Source: Vanilla planifolia (Eukaryota > Streptophyta > Magnoliopsida > Asparagales > Orchidaceae). From it: a stretch of 64,000 nt of DNA. Position 1 is the stretch's first letter; each line of letters starts with the position of its first letter. Made by a program: the position numbers and the translations under genes. Shown here piece by piece: positions 14,260 to 27,300 of the stretch. The notes beneath the pieces were generated by a model. That model saw nothing but the letters and a program-made list of their open reading frames with translations. It ran no database searches and was not told where the DNA came from. Location of the stretch: the NCBI GenBank assembly GCA_023846275.1, contig CM043865.1:30547912-30611911 (forward strand). Reading direction: 5' to 3'.

Positions 14260-14960
14260 TTTGCGATTAGAGACTTATGACATTTTTTTCCTTGGCCTTT
14301 GACAATGACACCATTTGCATATTTTTAGTTGTCCCAACTATGATCATGTTGCTTTTGCTTGTACTTTCTAAGCTATCAATAGATTTAAGGCTCCTCTTCA
14401 AATTAGTAATATACCAAAGATCTCTATGTTCTATTACATAACCGTGTACAAAGCCCACACAATATTGATTGAAATGATGGGCATTAAGAGTCGAGGATCC
14501 ACGATTCATTTCCATTGTTGACAGTTGTTACCAATGTACCCTTGAAGTACTTAATTGTTTTGTATTAATTGACTTGCCATTTTCTTCCATTGGATTAATC
14601 TTCTTTTTTTGTACTTTACAATCCTACTTCATTTGGTCTTTCTTCTTGCAATTCCAACATGTGATCTCGTGTCATTTTCATAGCTTATTTTGTTCTTTCA
14701 ACGAAAGATAAGCTTTGTTGCTATTGGCACCTTTAAAGATTCTTAAGGGAAGATTTTGTGGTCATCAAATTCTATTCCTCATCTTCATTAATGGCCTTTC
14801 CCTAGGATTCACTTGGAAAAGCTTGCCAAATTGAATTTATTGCTACAACCCTCATGTAGGAAGTTTGTCATCTAACCAAGTAGAATCTTCGGTTAAAGGA
14901 AAACACTAGTATTATTATGCAAAGCAACGCTCAATCATTTCCTATGATGCTATCCATTCA
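14260..14960 (-). mobile_element. Degenerate Ty1/copia gag-protease relic
   Basis: Read on the minus strand, a CCHC-like zinc knuckle of the form CWNCKKKDQMK-stop-DC lies near 14620-14660. It is followed near 14490-14510 by ESWILDS, the start of the copia protease active site (WILDSG). A stop codon replaces the usual Gly after DS. Further downstream (14267-14460) lies a GAG-pre-integrase-like traces region with DLWYITNLKRSL. The order gag knuckle, protease, pre-integrase is that of Ty1/copia. No integrase or reverse transcriptase follows on the minus strand, so the copy is 3'-truncated and dead. The family is inferred from motifs only. Confidence 0.6.
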
Positions 14961-15912
14961 AAGTTGGTTAAGGGTGGCAAAAATTAGATGCTCCTTAGGA
15001 GTGCAATTCTTTTTTTTTTCGGGTCTAGGTTTTGTTTTGTATTTCTATAAATATGATTTATAGAATGACAAAAGCAAGATTTCTTGCTTGGTAGTCATTG
15101 TTAATTGAAATTGTGATTTTTTTACCATACATACGTTTACAACATTGTGTTGCAATCTAGATCCTTTGGGTTGTGTTCTAAAGATATCCGAGTTATAATT
15201 TGAATTTATTACTCATCTTCGTTTGTTGTCGTTATAAGTAGACACCTATGGTGAAATCATGAGAATTTTGCATATGTACAAGACAGAGAGTTGCTTGTTC
15301 AAATTTTAGATGTTGGTATTATAAATGGTATGTACTTCATGTTTATGAAAGAAAATAAATGGGAATTGGTTTATATAAATACTTCGATTATTATGAACAT
15401 TGAAATTAGTAGAGGCGTGTTATGACAACTTATAATACTCAAAATTGAAGAGGGCAAAGAGTCATTATAATGTGACGTCTTAGGATGAGGAATCATCAAA
15501 TAAGATGTAGCTCTAAGAAAATTTTTAGATAGAGAAAAAATATTCCAAACTTTATATTATGACGCTCTAGGCATCACTAAAATTTTCAAACTATTTTTTT
15601 TCAAAAATTCTAATCAATGATCAAATAGTAAAATTTAGATAAAGCTACATGAAAGTTATTATATTTGTTTTCAAAACCAAATTCATATAACAATCATAGT
15701 CACAAAATAAACTTGACTAATATAGGTTTTGTGTATGTGCTATTGTAGAAACATTATTATAATATTAAAATAATCCTAACACAATTTCTAAATCAAAATA
15801 AAGATAACTAAATGAACTAATAATCATGTCCTTTTAATGTTTCCTTAAAGTCCTATAATGTGACATAAAGATATAACAACTATGCTTATACATATACACA
15901 TAAAGACATTCT

Positions 15913-15915
<3 letters not shown>

Positions 15916-15966
<51 letters not shown>
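15916..15966. repeat. (AT)n microsatellite, about 25 units
   Basis: An uninterrupted AT dinucleotide run of about 50 bases, flanked by CTCAA and ACATTC. It lies between the copia and gypsy relics. An open frame crossing it on the minus strand (15845-16114) is an artefact of the repeat. Confidence 0.97.
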
Positions 15967-15969
<3 letters not shown>

Positions 15970-17030
15970 TCATACATACGTAAAATGGATGAAAAAAAGC
16001 AATAATTTCCTCTGTTCTTACTGTAAAATTTACTGTTATTTTCAGAGGATAACATGAATAATGCAGGACGTTAGATAGATAAAAGGATGAATGGATGGCT
16101 AAAAAAGACGCCAAGATTTCAATTTACTTGCTACGGAAGGTGTTGCCGACATTCATCTTTACGTTATTGTTCTTCATCAGAAAACGACTTTTGTTGCTTA
16201 GATTGCAACAAGAAGAGAAAAATATTAAAACCACAAACCTTGTCCTTTATTTCAACTAGTAGGAGCTTTTGCTATGCATTTACCAAGTCATTATTTTCAA
16301 ACAATACGTTCTTGTGACAAATATAATGAACAAATAAAACTGTCATCTTTTGTTGCTTAGATTGCACTCAATAAACAAACTCCAATATAACATGTGTTCA
16401 ACAACTGAAACTTTTAAAGTTTATGTCATTTTTTTTTTTAAAAAGGAAGAGATGTATACAATGAAAGACTCTTTAACAATAAACAAAACTAATGTTTGTT
16501 TTTCTTTTGGAAAACTAAGGTTTGTTCATTTTGATGAGTATGCTATCGTCAAATGCGTATGCAATCAGCGATTTAAATATATTATTGTAGGAAGTAGGAT
16601 AAGTTTTAAGGGAACCTGCTTGATTCGTTTGGATTCTTAAGATTTTGGAATCATTTGCCAGATTTTTTTACTTCAATCATAAAATAATATTGAGTGCATT
16701 TGGATTCATTTGCATAAGCTGAAATTTTCAAAGATGTCACTGTTCACCTTTGCATGTTGAACCGCCGTGCAATACCTTCCAATTTCCAAATACAAAAAAG
16801 AAAGGGTGGTCCAAGGTTAAATGCATAATAGAAGCTTTCTAATCTCTTCATACAAATAAAATTGTGGAATGAAGATTTGATGGGGGTCAAGTAATGGTAA
16901 AATGGATAAATACAAAGGCAACTCTTGGTCTCTTATACTCTAATTCAAGTATATCACATGACACCAAAGTGAGGCATTAGATAATCAAAGCTACATCATG
17001 GATAGTTATATCTAGTGGAACTATAGTCTG
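15967..17030. other. Non-coding spacer before the chromovirus relic
   Basis: AT-rich sequence with short open frames (16087-16317, 16350-16640) lacking recognisable motifs. The missing 5' part of the chromovirus (gag, protease and most of reverse transcriptase) would be expected here but is not discernible. Confidence 0.4.
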
Positions 17031-17040
17031 GCCACCTTTT

Positions 17041-19062
17041 ATTGATGATTTATTAAAAACTTCAGCATTATTGTGGCCTCGACTATTGATTGCACTTAAG
17101 TTAGTTAAATTTACTTGGATTAAATTTGTAGATCTAGTTTTTAAAAAGTTAAAAAGAGATTATGCCAATGCATCCATTTTAAAACTATCTGACTTTTTTA
17201 CTATCTTTGAGGTTGCATGTGATGTATTAGGAGTAAAGATAGATGGTGTCCTTAGTTAATATACAATTCTATTATCTTCTTTAGTGAGAAACTAAATAAC
17301 ACTGAAAAGAAGTACTATGAATATGAAAAAGAAGTATATGTTGTAGTTTAGTTTTTATGATATTTGAGACATTACTTGTTATTTAAAGAATTAATCTTAT
17401 ACTTTGACCATGAGATGCTCAAGTTCCTAAATTCTTAATGAAACCTTAGCCAAAGACATGCCAAAATGGTTTGAATACATCTAAGAGTATACATTTGTTA
17501 TTAAACATAAGCATAGTTTAGAAATAAAGTAGTTGATGCACTTAGTTGGCATGTTTATCTATTGACCATTTTATTTGTGAAGGTCTTAGATTTTGACCAA
17601 ATTAAAAATTAATATCTTGATTATCCTGACTTTAAGCCAATTTATTAAGAAATCAAGTCAACTGCAACCTTCGTATTGAAAGAATTTAGCTTAGAAGATG
17701 GATACGTATATAAGAATAATATGTTATGAATCTTAAACACATTACTTAGAGATTTTTTTTAGTTCAAAAAATACATGTTGGAGGATTATCTGGTTATTTT
17801 GTCAGAGATAAGACTCTTAAAGATATCTCAAAGGGATTTGATTAGCTTAGAATGATACATCATATTACAATTATTGTAGCCCAATGTCACACATGCACAA
17901 TTACAAAATCTTTAAATATAAAAGAAGGATCTTACATTTCACTACTTGTATCTCATAAATCATGGGAGTACATAAGTATAGATTTTATACTTGGATGACC
18001 TAAGACCCCATTTAGACACAATTCTATCCTTATGGCTACTGATCATTTCTCTAAAATGGCTCATTTTGTCTCTTGTCGTAAGACATCAGATGCTACTTAT
18101 GTAGCCAATATTTTTTTCAATAAAATAATTAAATTATATGATATCCCAATAACTATAGTAGCTGATTAATATATAATATTCACCCAAGTTAAAATTCTCG
18201 TCAACCTACTATCTACAAATAGATATATGAACGAAAGTAGTAAATTATTGTCTAAAAAATCTTCTTCGAAGTTTGATAAATAAACAACCAAAGCTTTGGA
18301 ATCAACTACTACCACGAGTCAAATTTGTATACAATAATTCTATAAATCATAGTGTTGGTCTAAGTCCTTTTAAAACTTGTCATTATAGCAATCTTAAGTC
18401 TCCCATTAATCTTATTCTCTTATTAGTAGACTTTTGAACTTCTATCTCTACTTCCTTTACTTCTCATATCTCTGCATTACATAAAACAATATAAAAAGAT
18501 TAATCTACATAATGAAAAATACAAGAAGTTAACAAATGCTCATAAAAATATAAGAGAATTTTATAAAAGAGATTATGTTATAGTTAGAGTTAAGTCAAAA
18601 TAGTTTCTTCTTAGATCTTACAAGAAATTACAAGTACATAGAATTGGATCTTTTAAGATTATTTAAAAACTAAGAACTAATGTATATATGTTAAAGCAAC
18701 CATAAAAGCATGAGATTAATGCAATCTTTAATATTAAAGATTTAGTCTCGTACAAAGCACAATATCCAATACTTAGTGAGTCATTTGAGCTTGATTCACT
18801 TATGTTGAGTGAACCTATTCTTTCCACTACGTTAGCCTTGAAGATAAATAAAGACAAGGTGATAAAAATTTTAGTTCATGAGTTGATTTTAACTAAATGT
18901 TGTGTACTTAAAAAAAATTTAATTTGTAAGAAGGGCAGCCCTCAACCAAGGATTTCTGGCTTACCTATGATGACTTACACCATAGCCACATCTATTGGAG
19001 CATTATTATACCCATTACCCTGATATTATTGAACTAAGATCTCTCCTACTTAAGGAGGATGA
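17041..19062 (+). mobile_element. Ty3/gypsy chromovirus pol relic with RNase H, integrase and chromodomain traces
   Basis: The pieces occur in the order expected for a chromovirus. 17071-17259 encodes the reverse transcriptase to RNase H junction (KLSDFFTIFEVACD). 17270-17460 gives AYFSEKL-like RNase H sequence. 17763-18166 holds an integrase HHCC finger (IHVGGLSGYF ... CHTC) and the core with IDFILG and the second Asp in ITIVAD; this frame has only a few stops. 18236-18430 is the C-terminal integrase part (VVNYCLKNLLRSL, GLSPF), followed by IFNIKDLVSYK. Around 18840-19010 a frame change leads to a chromodomain-like segment (FWLTYDDL near its end). AGGAGGATGA at 19053-19062 can serve as polypurine tract. 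The 5' half is missing and several frameshifts and stops are present. Family membership is strong; the clade (Del/Tekay-like) is an inference from the chromodomain. Confidence 0.9.
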
Positions 19063-20240
19063 TGTAGAAGCATCTTATATTAGCTCATAAATACATATTT
19101 ATTAGCATCACACTAGTTTTATTTGAACTTAGTCATACCTAAGTTAAATCCTATTTTGATTACTTAGTTTTGTCAACTATAGAGGTCAATATAACATTAT
19201 ATTTTTCTTATGATTAACTCTTTATTTTTTCTCTACTTTTATGTATATTTTGTAATAAAGTATGTCATCGTCAACATTAGTTTCTACGTGTTCTTCACTC
19301 GCTATCGTTAGTATTTGCCATCACCTAGTTATTCGCTTCTCTTGATCTTTGCCACTTAATTGCCTAATATCACCTGGTCGCTCACCATTGCCATGCTACT
19401 TGATGCTACCAGGTTGCTCACCATCAATCACCTAGCTTTCTGTCAGCCACCTGTCCTTCGACTACCATTGATGTTGTCATCTGTCTCATCTATTACTGGC
19501 ATCCTAGTCGCATTGTCATTGATATTCAATCGTCATGTTGCATGATTGCATAGTTTTTTTATGTTATTATTTTTATGCATTATTATATTTTATATTTAAT
19601 GTGACTGACCTACTTAGAATTAATATTTTAGAATTTTAAAGATTTATTTTAGATTTTTAAGTGATTTAATTAAAAAATTATCTTTTCCCTTGTTAACTTT
19701 TAATTTTTTCGTGCTTATGTTATGTTTTAAGGTGCATTTAATTTCTTTTTTTTCATGCTTATGATACATTCCCAAGGTGAATATAATTCTTTTTTTTCTT
19801 GTGCAATTTTTAAGCTCTTTATTTATAAATAAAATAGACTCTCATTGTAATGTGATTATTGATGAATGAAACTTTTTTTATTTGTGTATTTTCATCTTTG
19901 TGAGTAAAGAGTGTATACCCAACTTTAGTTATAGAGATTCTAATTTTTTTTCTTGTTGTGAGAGATAAGAATCAAAGGTGGGAGACCTTTCATTGAGAGA
20001 TTCAACAACCAAACAAATTCTTTCTTCCTTGAACACCCGCAATTCTTCATCCACTCTTTCACTCTATCGATCAAAACCACCAATGTTTTTAATAAGACTC
20101 CAAATCCTAGCTTATCATCTATTTACCCTTTAGCCAAGCTTTCACATTAACCCAAACTTCTACCTCATTGCTCGTTTATTATCAAGATAATAATCTAAAG
20201 TTAGAGTTTCTCTTTCTTTTACTAAAGTATTCTATATAAA
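19063..20240 (+). mobile_element. Probable 3' LTR of the chromovirus relic
   Basis: It starts with TGTAGAAGC directly after the polypurine tract, as LTRs do (TG...). It is non-coding and has a TATA-like TTTATAAATAAA near 19820. The right end is not defined: no matching 5' LTR is in the window, so the given end is approximate. Confidence 0.45.
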
Positions 20241-23200
20241 GTGTCTTAAATTCTCTATTTTATGTATAAAATTGAATGTGATAAAGTTGTTCAGTAGAAT
20301 TTATGCTTAATATTTAATATGTTGTCACCTATTCTATTGAATAATTCATGTTATAATTTTGGATGTTAATCGTTGAATAATTCTAAAATATCACACCACA
20401 CTAACTCTCAATAATGTATAATATCTTTTAATATTTTCTAATAATCTATTGAATATCGTTAGTATTATAGGTTTTAAATTAGATCCTTATAAAAGTTTAA
20501 TTTATCCTACATTATTAACTAATACAATCTATAAGCTTTGTAATATTCTAAGGCAAAGACATATGTAAATTGACCTATATGGGATGCATGTCTTAAAACT
20601 AGAGCAATATGAGTGAAAAATGATTCAATATTTTACACTCACACTCAAAATCATACTAAATCCTAATACTTTAAGATAAATTATTATGGCTTACATTCTA
20701 AAATCAAAATATGGCATCTCAATAAAAGTTTTATCTAAATACAACTAAAACTCATGTTTCTTTTAGCACCAATTATGTTTACATCACAAATATTATCATT
20801 AAACTCCTTAAGTTATGGATCAAGCTCTCTATATGATTAACCTTATTTGATCTCAATATGCATGATTTGTAAAAAGTTAAAAGAGAAGTATTGATAAAAT
20901 AATATGATGGTGGAAAGACTAATTGTTCAAAAAGAGCCATATGAAAGGTTTAATTTTGCTCTTTTAAACCTTAATACAACAAGCAATATAAATATGAACA
21001 TATTAACTTAATACTTTAGCGTATAATTGACAATTATTTTTAGCAAATAATTGATAAGGTTTTGAAAACCTTTGCATGATTTATAAACAAACAAAAATTA
21101 GATAGAAGGAATAACTAACATAATAAATTTTGAAGTAATTTAACACAAAACCAAACCTTACATCCACTCCCACTTTGATGACTAGGCTTGCACTATGAAA
21201 ACTACTCTTTTTTGTCTCAACCAGTTGGACTAAACCTTACAAAAGAAGATGCATGAAGGGATGTACACCATGCTTAGAGGATCCACAAAACAAACTTAAA
21301 GGAGTTAATACAATAATAGCTAAGTAATAATGTTTGAACACTTTACACAAGGCAACAACCACAAATTCTATATCTTTCCTTGTAAATCAATATAGCACAT
21401 ACATTAAATGATATAAAATATGCTACTAAGAAATTATTATGAAGTGATGAGAGATCAAAGATCAAAATATAGTAGTAGCAATAGATAAAGGGAGGTTTTA
21501 GTGATAAGTGACTATTCCAACAAGATTAAGCCTTCATTTTTCTTTTTAATGATATGAAAGTGGAATCATTTAGCTCTCAAGTAAATTTCTTGATATTTAT
21601 ATTGGACAAATGAATTAACAACTCTTAGGAAGATCTAATGACAAAAATTAGATTTTTGTTGAGAATAATTAATAGTTTGAGTACTTGCATTTACTTTCTA
21701 CATTTATGATTAAAGTATTGTACTAGGAAGATACCATAATAAAATTGATTGCTTGATAAAGAACTTATACGATCCTCATTTTTTGTTACTGAAAGCACAT
21801 CATACAAGTATGACAGTGGATATTATATCGTATGATGCATGTATTGCACACATTATTGAAACCACTCTAAGGTTTTTAAAACTCTATACTAAATGATTAT
21901 AAAGATTGTACAAGTATAATTCCTTCAAAATTTTTGTGTTATCTATTATCTTAGGATCGTACATATTTAGTAAGAAGATCGTAAGCATATGATGATTTTT
22001 TTATGTAATTGAATCATTATCGAGTTTTTAAGTTCTTTTGTATGTGTATGATAACTACATTACATCAATATAAAAGGGTTCCATTTTGAGCTTTGACTTA
22101 TTAAGTTAGTAATTATTCTTACTTAATACTTTTATGATATGCATATCATGTTTTTACAAACCTATATTAGTTGTGTTACAATACTTAGCTTTTGTGAATC
22201 GTATACATAAGATATATAATCATATTTATGTGATGTATTTTGATTTAACTTTATCCTAATTTTAAGTGTCTTGTGAAGAAATGATATTATATAATTACAT
22301 TAAATTCTTTCCTTTTGTACAATGCAAAGAATAACTTAGAACACAACATATAATAGTATCGTATATGGTCGATAATGGATATTGTTGATGAATGATCATG
22401 TTATGACTTGTTTTTTTATCAAAAAATAATGATAATACTAGTACAATGAGGCAGTCATATATATATATATATGATATGCAACACTATTATTAGACTTAAG
22501 ATAGAGCAAAAAGGTGAATATATATGTACAATGAGAGACATAATTAGATCAATGTATATGATAAATTTAGAACTTTGTATCAACTAACTCTTTGCACACA
22601 TGGATATTATTGATCTTAAATCTAGTTCAATTATTTAGATACTTGAATTTATATTATTAATTAGTAGTTGAGAGTAGTTTGAACTCATAAAAAAGTTGTA
22701 TAACATAAAAACATGTATAAGCGAAATAAATGCATTCTTATGCACTATAATGTATCAAGTGAACGTTTGATATTCTAAATATTTAAAGTAATAACTAAGA
22801 AGCTCTGGATAGATAGTCACTTCACTTAGATATGAATCTATATGGCTCCTTCATTTAAAAGTTAAGCCATCCTTACACAATCTCATCAATCCTTGTAAAC
22901 TTCTCTTGCATGTGTATTATTTAATCTTCTCCTCTCTTCATAGTACATAAGATCAACATTGTCAAGATAATGAGTTATTTATTGCTCATTTATGTTACAA
23001 CGTTATTTTCACATTAACTCTTTATATAAATATGAAAAATTAATTTATCATAGTAATTTATCTATTAAGTTTTATATAATTTATTATCTACTTGTATTAT
23101 AAGTAATACTAAAAATGTATAGAAAGAAAGGAGTTGAAGTTGACCTATGAGAAGAATAGATTTAATTAGTTGTTATATGGTGAGATATATTAAGTGATGA

Positions 23201-24240
23201 TTTTGTATATTTTGTCACTATTTGTTATTTGTATGTACATATGTATGAGATAATATTATTTTATGAAAATACTTATATGTATGATAATACTTTTTTTAAA
23301 AATTGGATTAATATATTAGTTCTATCATTAATTTTCTCTTATAAAAATATAATGTCCTCAATTAGCATAGCAACTATGATTAAATCTAATAATGTATAAT
23401 TATTTGTTAAATCAAGTAATAATTACAGGTGAGGCATAACATATATACTCTTTTTTTTAGAAGTGTGTAATAAAAAGAACATAAATATTTTTATATAGTG
23501 TTTAGTAACACTATATTTTCTACCTCTTTTAAAATTAAGAAACAAAAAAATTATTATTTGAATAATGAAAATATATTTTACAGATTTTGGATAATAATAA
23601 TTTTTTAATTTTTAAAAATATATAACTAACTATAAAAATTCTAATGTTTGTTAAAGTATATAATATAACAAATACCAATAGAAAGGAATCTCTAAAAAAG
23701 AGTAAGAACTACTATAAAATAAAATTTAAATTTAAAAACGAGTGATTAACTTTTTTAAAAATATAAATTAACTGTGAAATATGGTGAGACTATTAACATG
23801 CATTTAACATAACATACGAATGACTTAATTTTATTAAAAAAATATACAGACTATAAAATCGTACCTAAATAATTTTAAAAAGCATTCAACATAAAAGTAA
23901 TTTTAAATACAACATCTACAGGAAAAATTGATTGGCTTTGAAAAGATTATATGGATACCATCAAAGTAAAGATATCTTATATTGTTCCTGATAAAATAAG
24001 GTAAGAGAGATATAACGTCTCGGTTGTCACCTTAATAACTTGTTTCGTATCGCAGTTGCCTAATTCAATGAATGTGCCAATTCAGTAAGCACGATTCCAA
24101 CAACTTATATCTCTGTCTGAACTAAATTAGCAAAATACCTACACATTATAACGTAACACTCTAAGCTTAGTAAATGCAATAATATATATGCATGCTTATT
24201 GTTTATACCATTTATGGATGAAATAAAAAAATATTTTTAA
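20241..24240. other. AT-rich intergenic stretch upstream of LPA2
   Basis: About 4 kb without an open frame of note on either strand. The part at 21740-22400 is enriched in CGTATGAT/ATCGTA words that also occur at 35.3-36.0 kb. A TATA-like AATATATATG at 24180-24189 lies about 140 bases before the LPA2 start codon and could be its promoter element, though such words are common here. Confidence 0.4.
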
Positions 24241-24320
24241 TTTTTTTTTTTAAATTTATCCTCAAGTGTCAAGCTCAAGTGAAGAGCTAAGCAGTGTAGA
24301 AGCGGCTACAAAGAGAAGAC

Positions 24321-27300
24321 ATGCGGAGCTCTGCATCTCTGCTCAGCCTTCATCCTCATCAGCCCTGCACTTTTCTTTCCCTTCGTCCGAAGAGATATCT
24401 CAACATTACTTCTTTGTCCGTTTCTTCACCCATTTCATCCCTTCCAATATCTTCCTCTGCATCCAGCAGGCGCACCTCTCTCATCGTGAGGTCGAAGACA
24501 CCTGAAGGAGAAAGCGTGCTTAACTCGGAGGGATCTTCGGCCTGCGACTCGGCGCCGTCATCTCCTTCTCTGCCAGAGAAACCAAGTGGCAGCGGAACCG
24601 GGTTCGGCGCTGCTGGTACTGCCGTTAGTACAAAGACGAAGCGGAAGGGAAAGGGGAGGAGTAATGTCGTCAGAAGATCACCGATCGAGAAGATCGGTAT
24701 CTTTTCCACATCGGGAGAATCTAAAAGTTCCTCGCCTGGGCAGCAAGGTGCCAGCGAAGGCGCCTTCCTTCTTGCTTGGTTAGGGCTTGGCTTGCTCATC
24801 CTAATTGAGGGTGTTGCGCTCTCTGTATCAGGTTTGTGACGTTCATTGCTGCAAGATTCATCTTGAAAGGGAATTTTCATTTTAGATTGTCACTTCTGGT
24901 CTCCAATCATCGGAGCAGTACTTGATAAGATGGGATGATGATCATGACTTCGAGCAAGTCTTTTAGGATAGAAGGAGATGAACAATGATTGTCATAAAAA
25001 AAAAAGTATACAAAGGTTGATATTTTTGCATTGTTTGAGAAGGAAATAAGGTCATATAGAATTAAGAGGATCAATCTTAGGTAGAAGGTCACTATTGCAT
25101 TACTAACATAATCTAGAATCTATGGAATTATGTCTATCAGGCCTTGTATGCATCACAGTGTGATCATGTTCAAACAAATGATACTCAAAGGAATTGATTT
25201 TGTTTATTATACTTTGATTTTAAAATGAATTGAATTCCTTGTCATTTGCAATTATTATTACTTAAATCTAACCTTAGGAGAGGTTTGATTGGCCTTGAAA
25301 AGCAAAGTTTACGGTGAGAAAGATGCGAAAGAGAGTGGGCAAACACAAACCAAAACAATTGAGAATATTTTTTACTTAGAACCATCAATGAGGAAAAACC
25401 ATGGTGTTGGTGCTATATGATCCACTATCCCAGGATGTCTTGAGCTATTTATAGAAGGGTTAAAATTTAGAGTAACTTATATTAATAGTGGTAGAGGATG
25501 GAGAATGCATCCCATCATAAGAAATGGTAGTTTGGGAAGATTGATGATTGAGTATAGAAGGGAATCTCGTAAGAGGTTTGATAAGAGTATCTTTGATGTT
25601 TGTGTGTATTGATGGTATAGCGTTTACTATGATTATATTGGATCACATCAATCCCCATTTTCTCTCTCAATGGGTCTTCTTGTACTTTGTCTTTGATGCC
25701 AAAGCATGCTTGTTAACAAATTTGACCATTTATTTTCTTTATCCCTTTATTTGAGCAACAACTTGTTAAATAAGCATCTTCTACCGATTGCTTCTTTGCT
25801 TTCTCTAATGCATTCTTTGTTAAGCTTGATGAACTATAAGTATTGAATTAATGATGCCTTTGAGTTAGTTTTATGTTTTGTTTGATCCTAAACAATAGAA
25901 CATATGAAGACTATAGTTGATGCTTTGGATGTGTTACTATTAGATTATTGATTTTGAGAGGAGATGCTAGTAGTTGAGCATGTTCTACCAATATATGGAT
26001 CCTTGAATTTGTAGAGGCAAGGTTTTGGTAATCATGACAAAAGGAGCTATTGTATGAGATGTAGGACAAGGGATAAACAATAACAATGTGTTGTGGATTG
26101 ATACCTGTTGATGTAAGATGATATGTTAAAACTTATATTTGGCCAATAGGCAATAGAGAAATGTTTAGGTTCAAATAATATATCTTTATAAAAGCTTATC
26201 TTAGATGTTTTAGGTTTTGAATTAAAAAATCTAAGAATCATAAGACAAATAATAACTTTTTTAGAAATTAAGGATGTGCACAATTTTTTAATACAAGAAA
26301 TCTCAACCTATAGAGATATCAGTTTAGTTACCTACACTCAATGTACTTAAGTTAATAGTGAAGTGACAAGATACACATAAGTAAAGTTCCTAAAATGCAA
26401 ACAAAAAAAATTGCATGTACACTTAAACAATCTAGAAAATTGGACACAACGATTAATCTCTTTCAAAAGAGAGATAAAGATTGATAAGATTAAGCACTTT
26501 CCTGACAATTGGCCATTGTTGTGGATGCTTAATAATGAGTTAGGATCTCCCCTTTTGAAACTTTTGCTTGCTTTCCCATAACACTTTTGGAATCACACCG
26601 TCGAATTGATTTCACATGACACACTTGCACCAAGCAAGCTCGACGACAGCTCATCTCTTTATTCAAAATTTTATATCTTATAATATGATGAACATTTTTA
26701 TTTATAATCTTAATGGTACCACAACAATTTGTTAAGTCTAGGAATACAAAAAGATATATAGGAATATTAAATGTCATATTTTTTAAATATCATTTTAAGA
26801 ATTCTAAGAGTTATCACAAATTATAAAAAATATATTTTAAATTTTGCAAAAAAATTCTTATAAAATTGTAAAATTGAATACAATAAGAATTTCTCAAACG
26901 GCTTATACATTTCAAGTGGCGGTCCAACAAGTAGCGAGCGACAGGCAGCACGATAGCTATAGGTGATCTAATATAATAAAGATTTTTACCTAATGTTTGT
27001 AATTTTTTTTAACCTCTTTATTTGGTTGTATAATCTCCTCTTTTTTAATTTTAGCACTTTATTTTACTTATTTTATGTCTATGCAAGGCTCTCTTAGGTC
27101 ACTGGGCTACAACTTTCCCCATCCGATGACAATGATAACACTGAGCTTTGAAACTATTAGATAGTTTATATAAGCATTGGATTTGACTAGGTGGTATGGA
27201 GGGGCACTGATTGCTTGTGAAATAGTAGTAAGGATGGTGGTAGTGGTACGAGTTTAAAAAGGAGAAGTGGTTGAAGGAATCTCACTCTTATGAGCAATCA

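Noticed and set aside
15845-16114. Open frame with a long Ile-Tyr run
   Set aside because: Produced by translation of the (AT)n microsatellite.
16350-16640. 96-codon open frame on the plus strand
   Set aside because: No motif, and it is not in the chromovirus reading order; treated as chance.
24359-24880. 173-codon open frame on the minus strand
   Set aside because: It mirrors LPA2 exon 1, which has clear homology and correct splicing on the plus strand.
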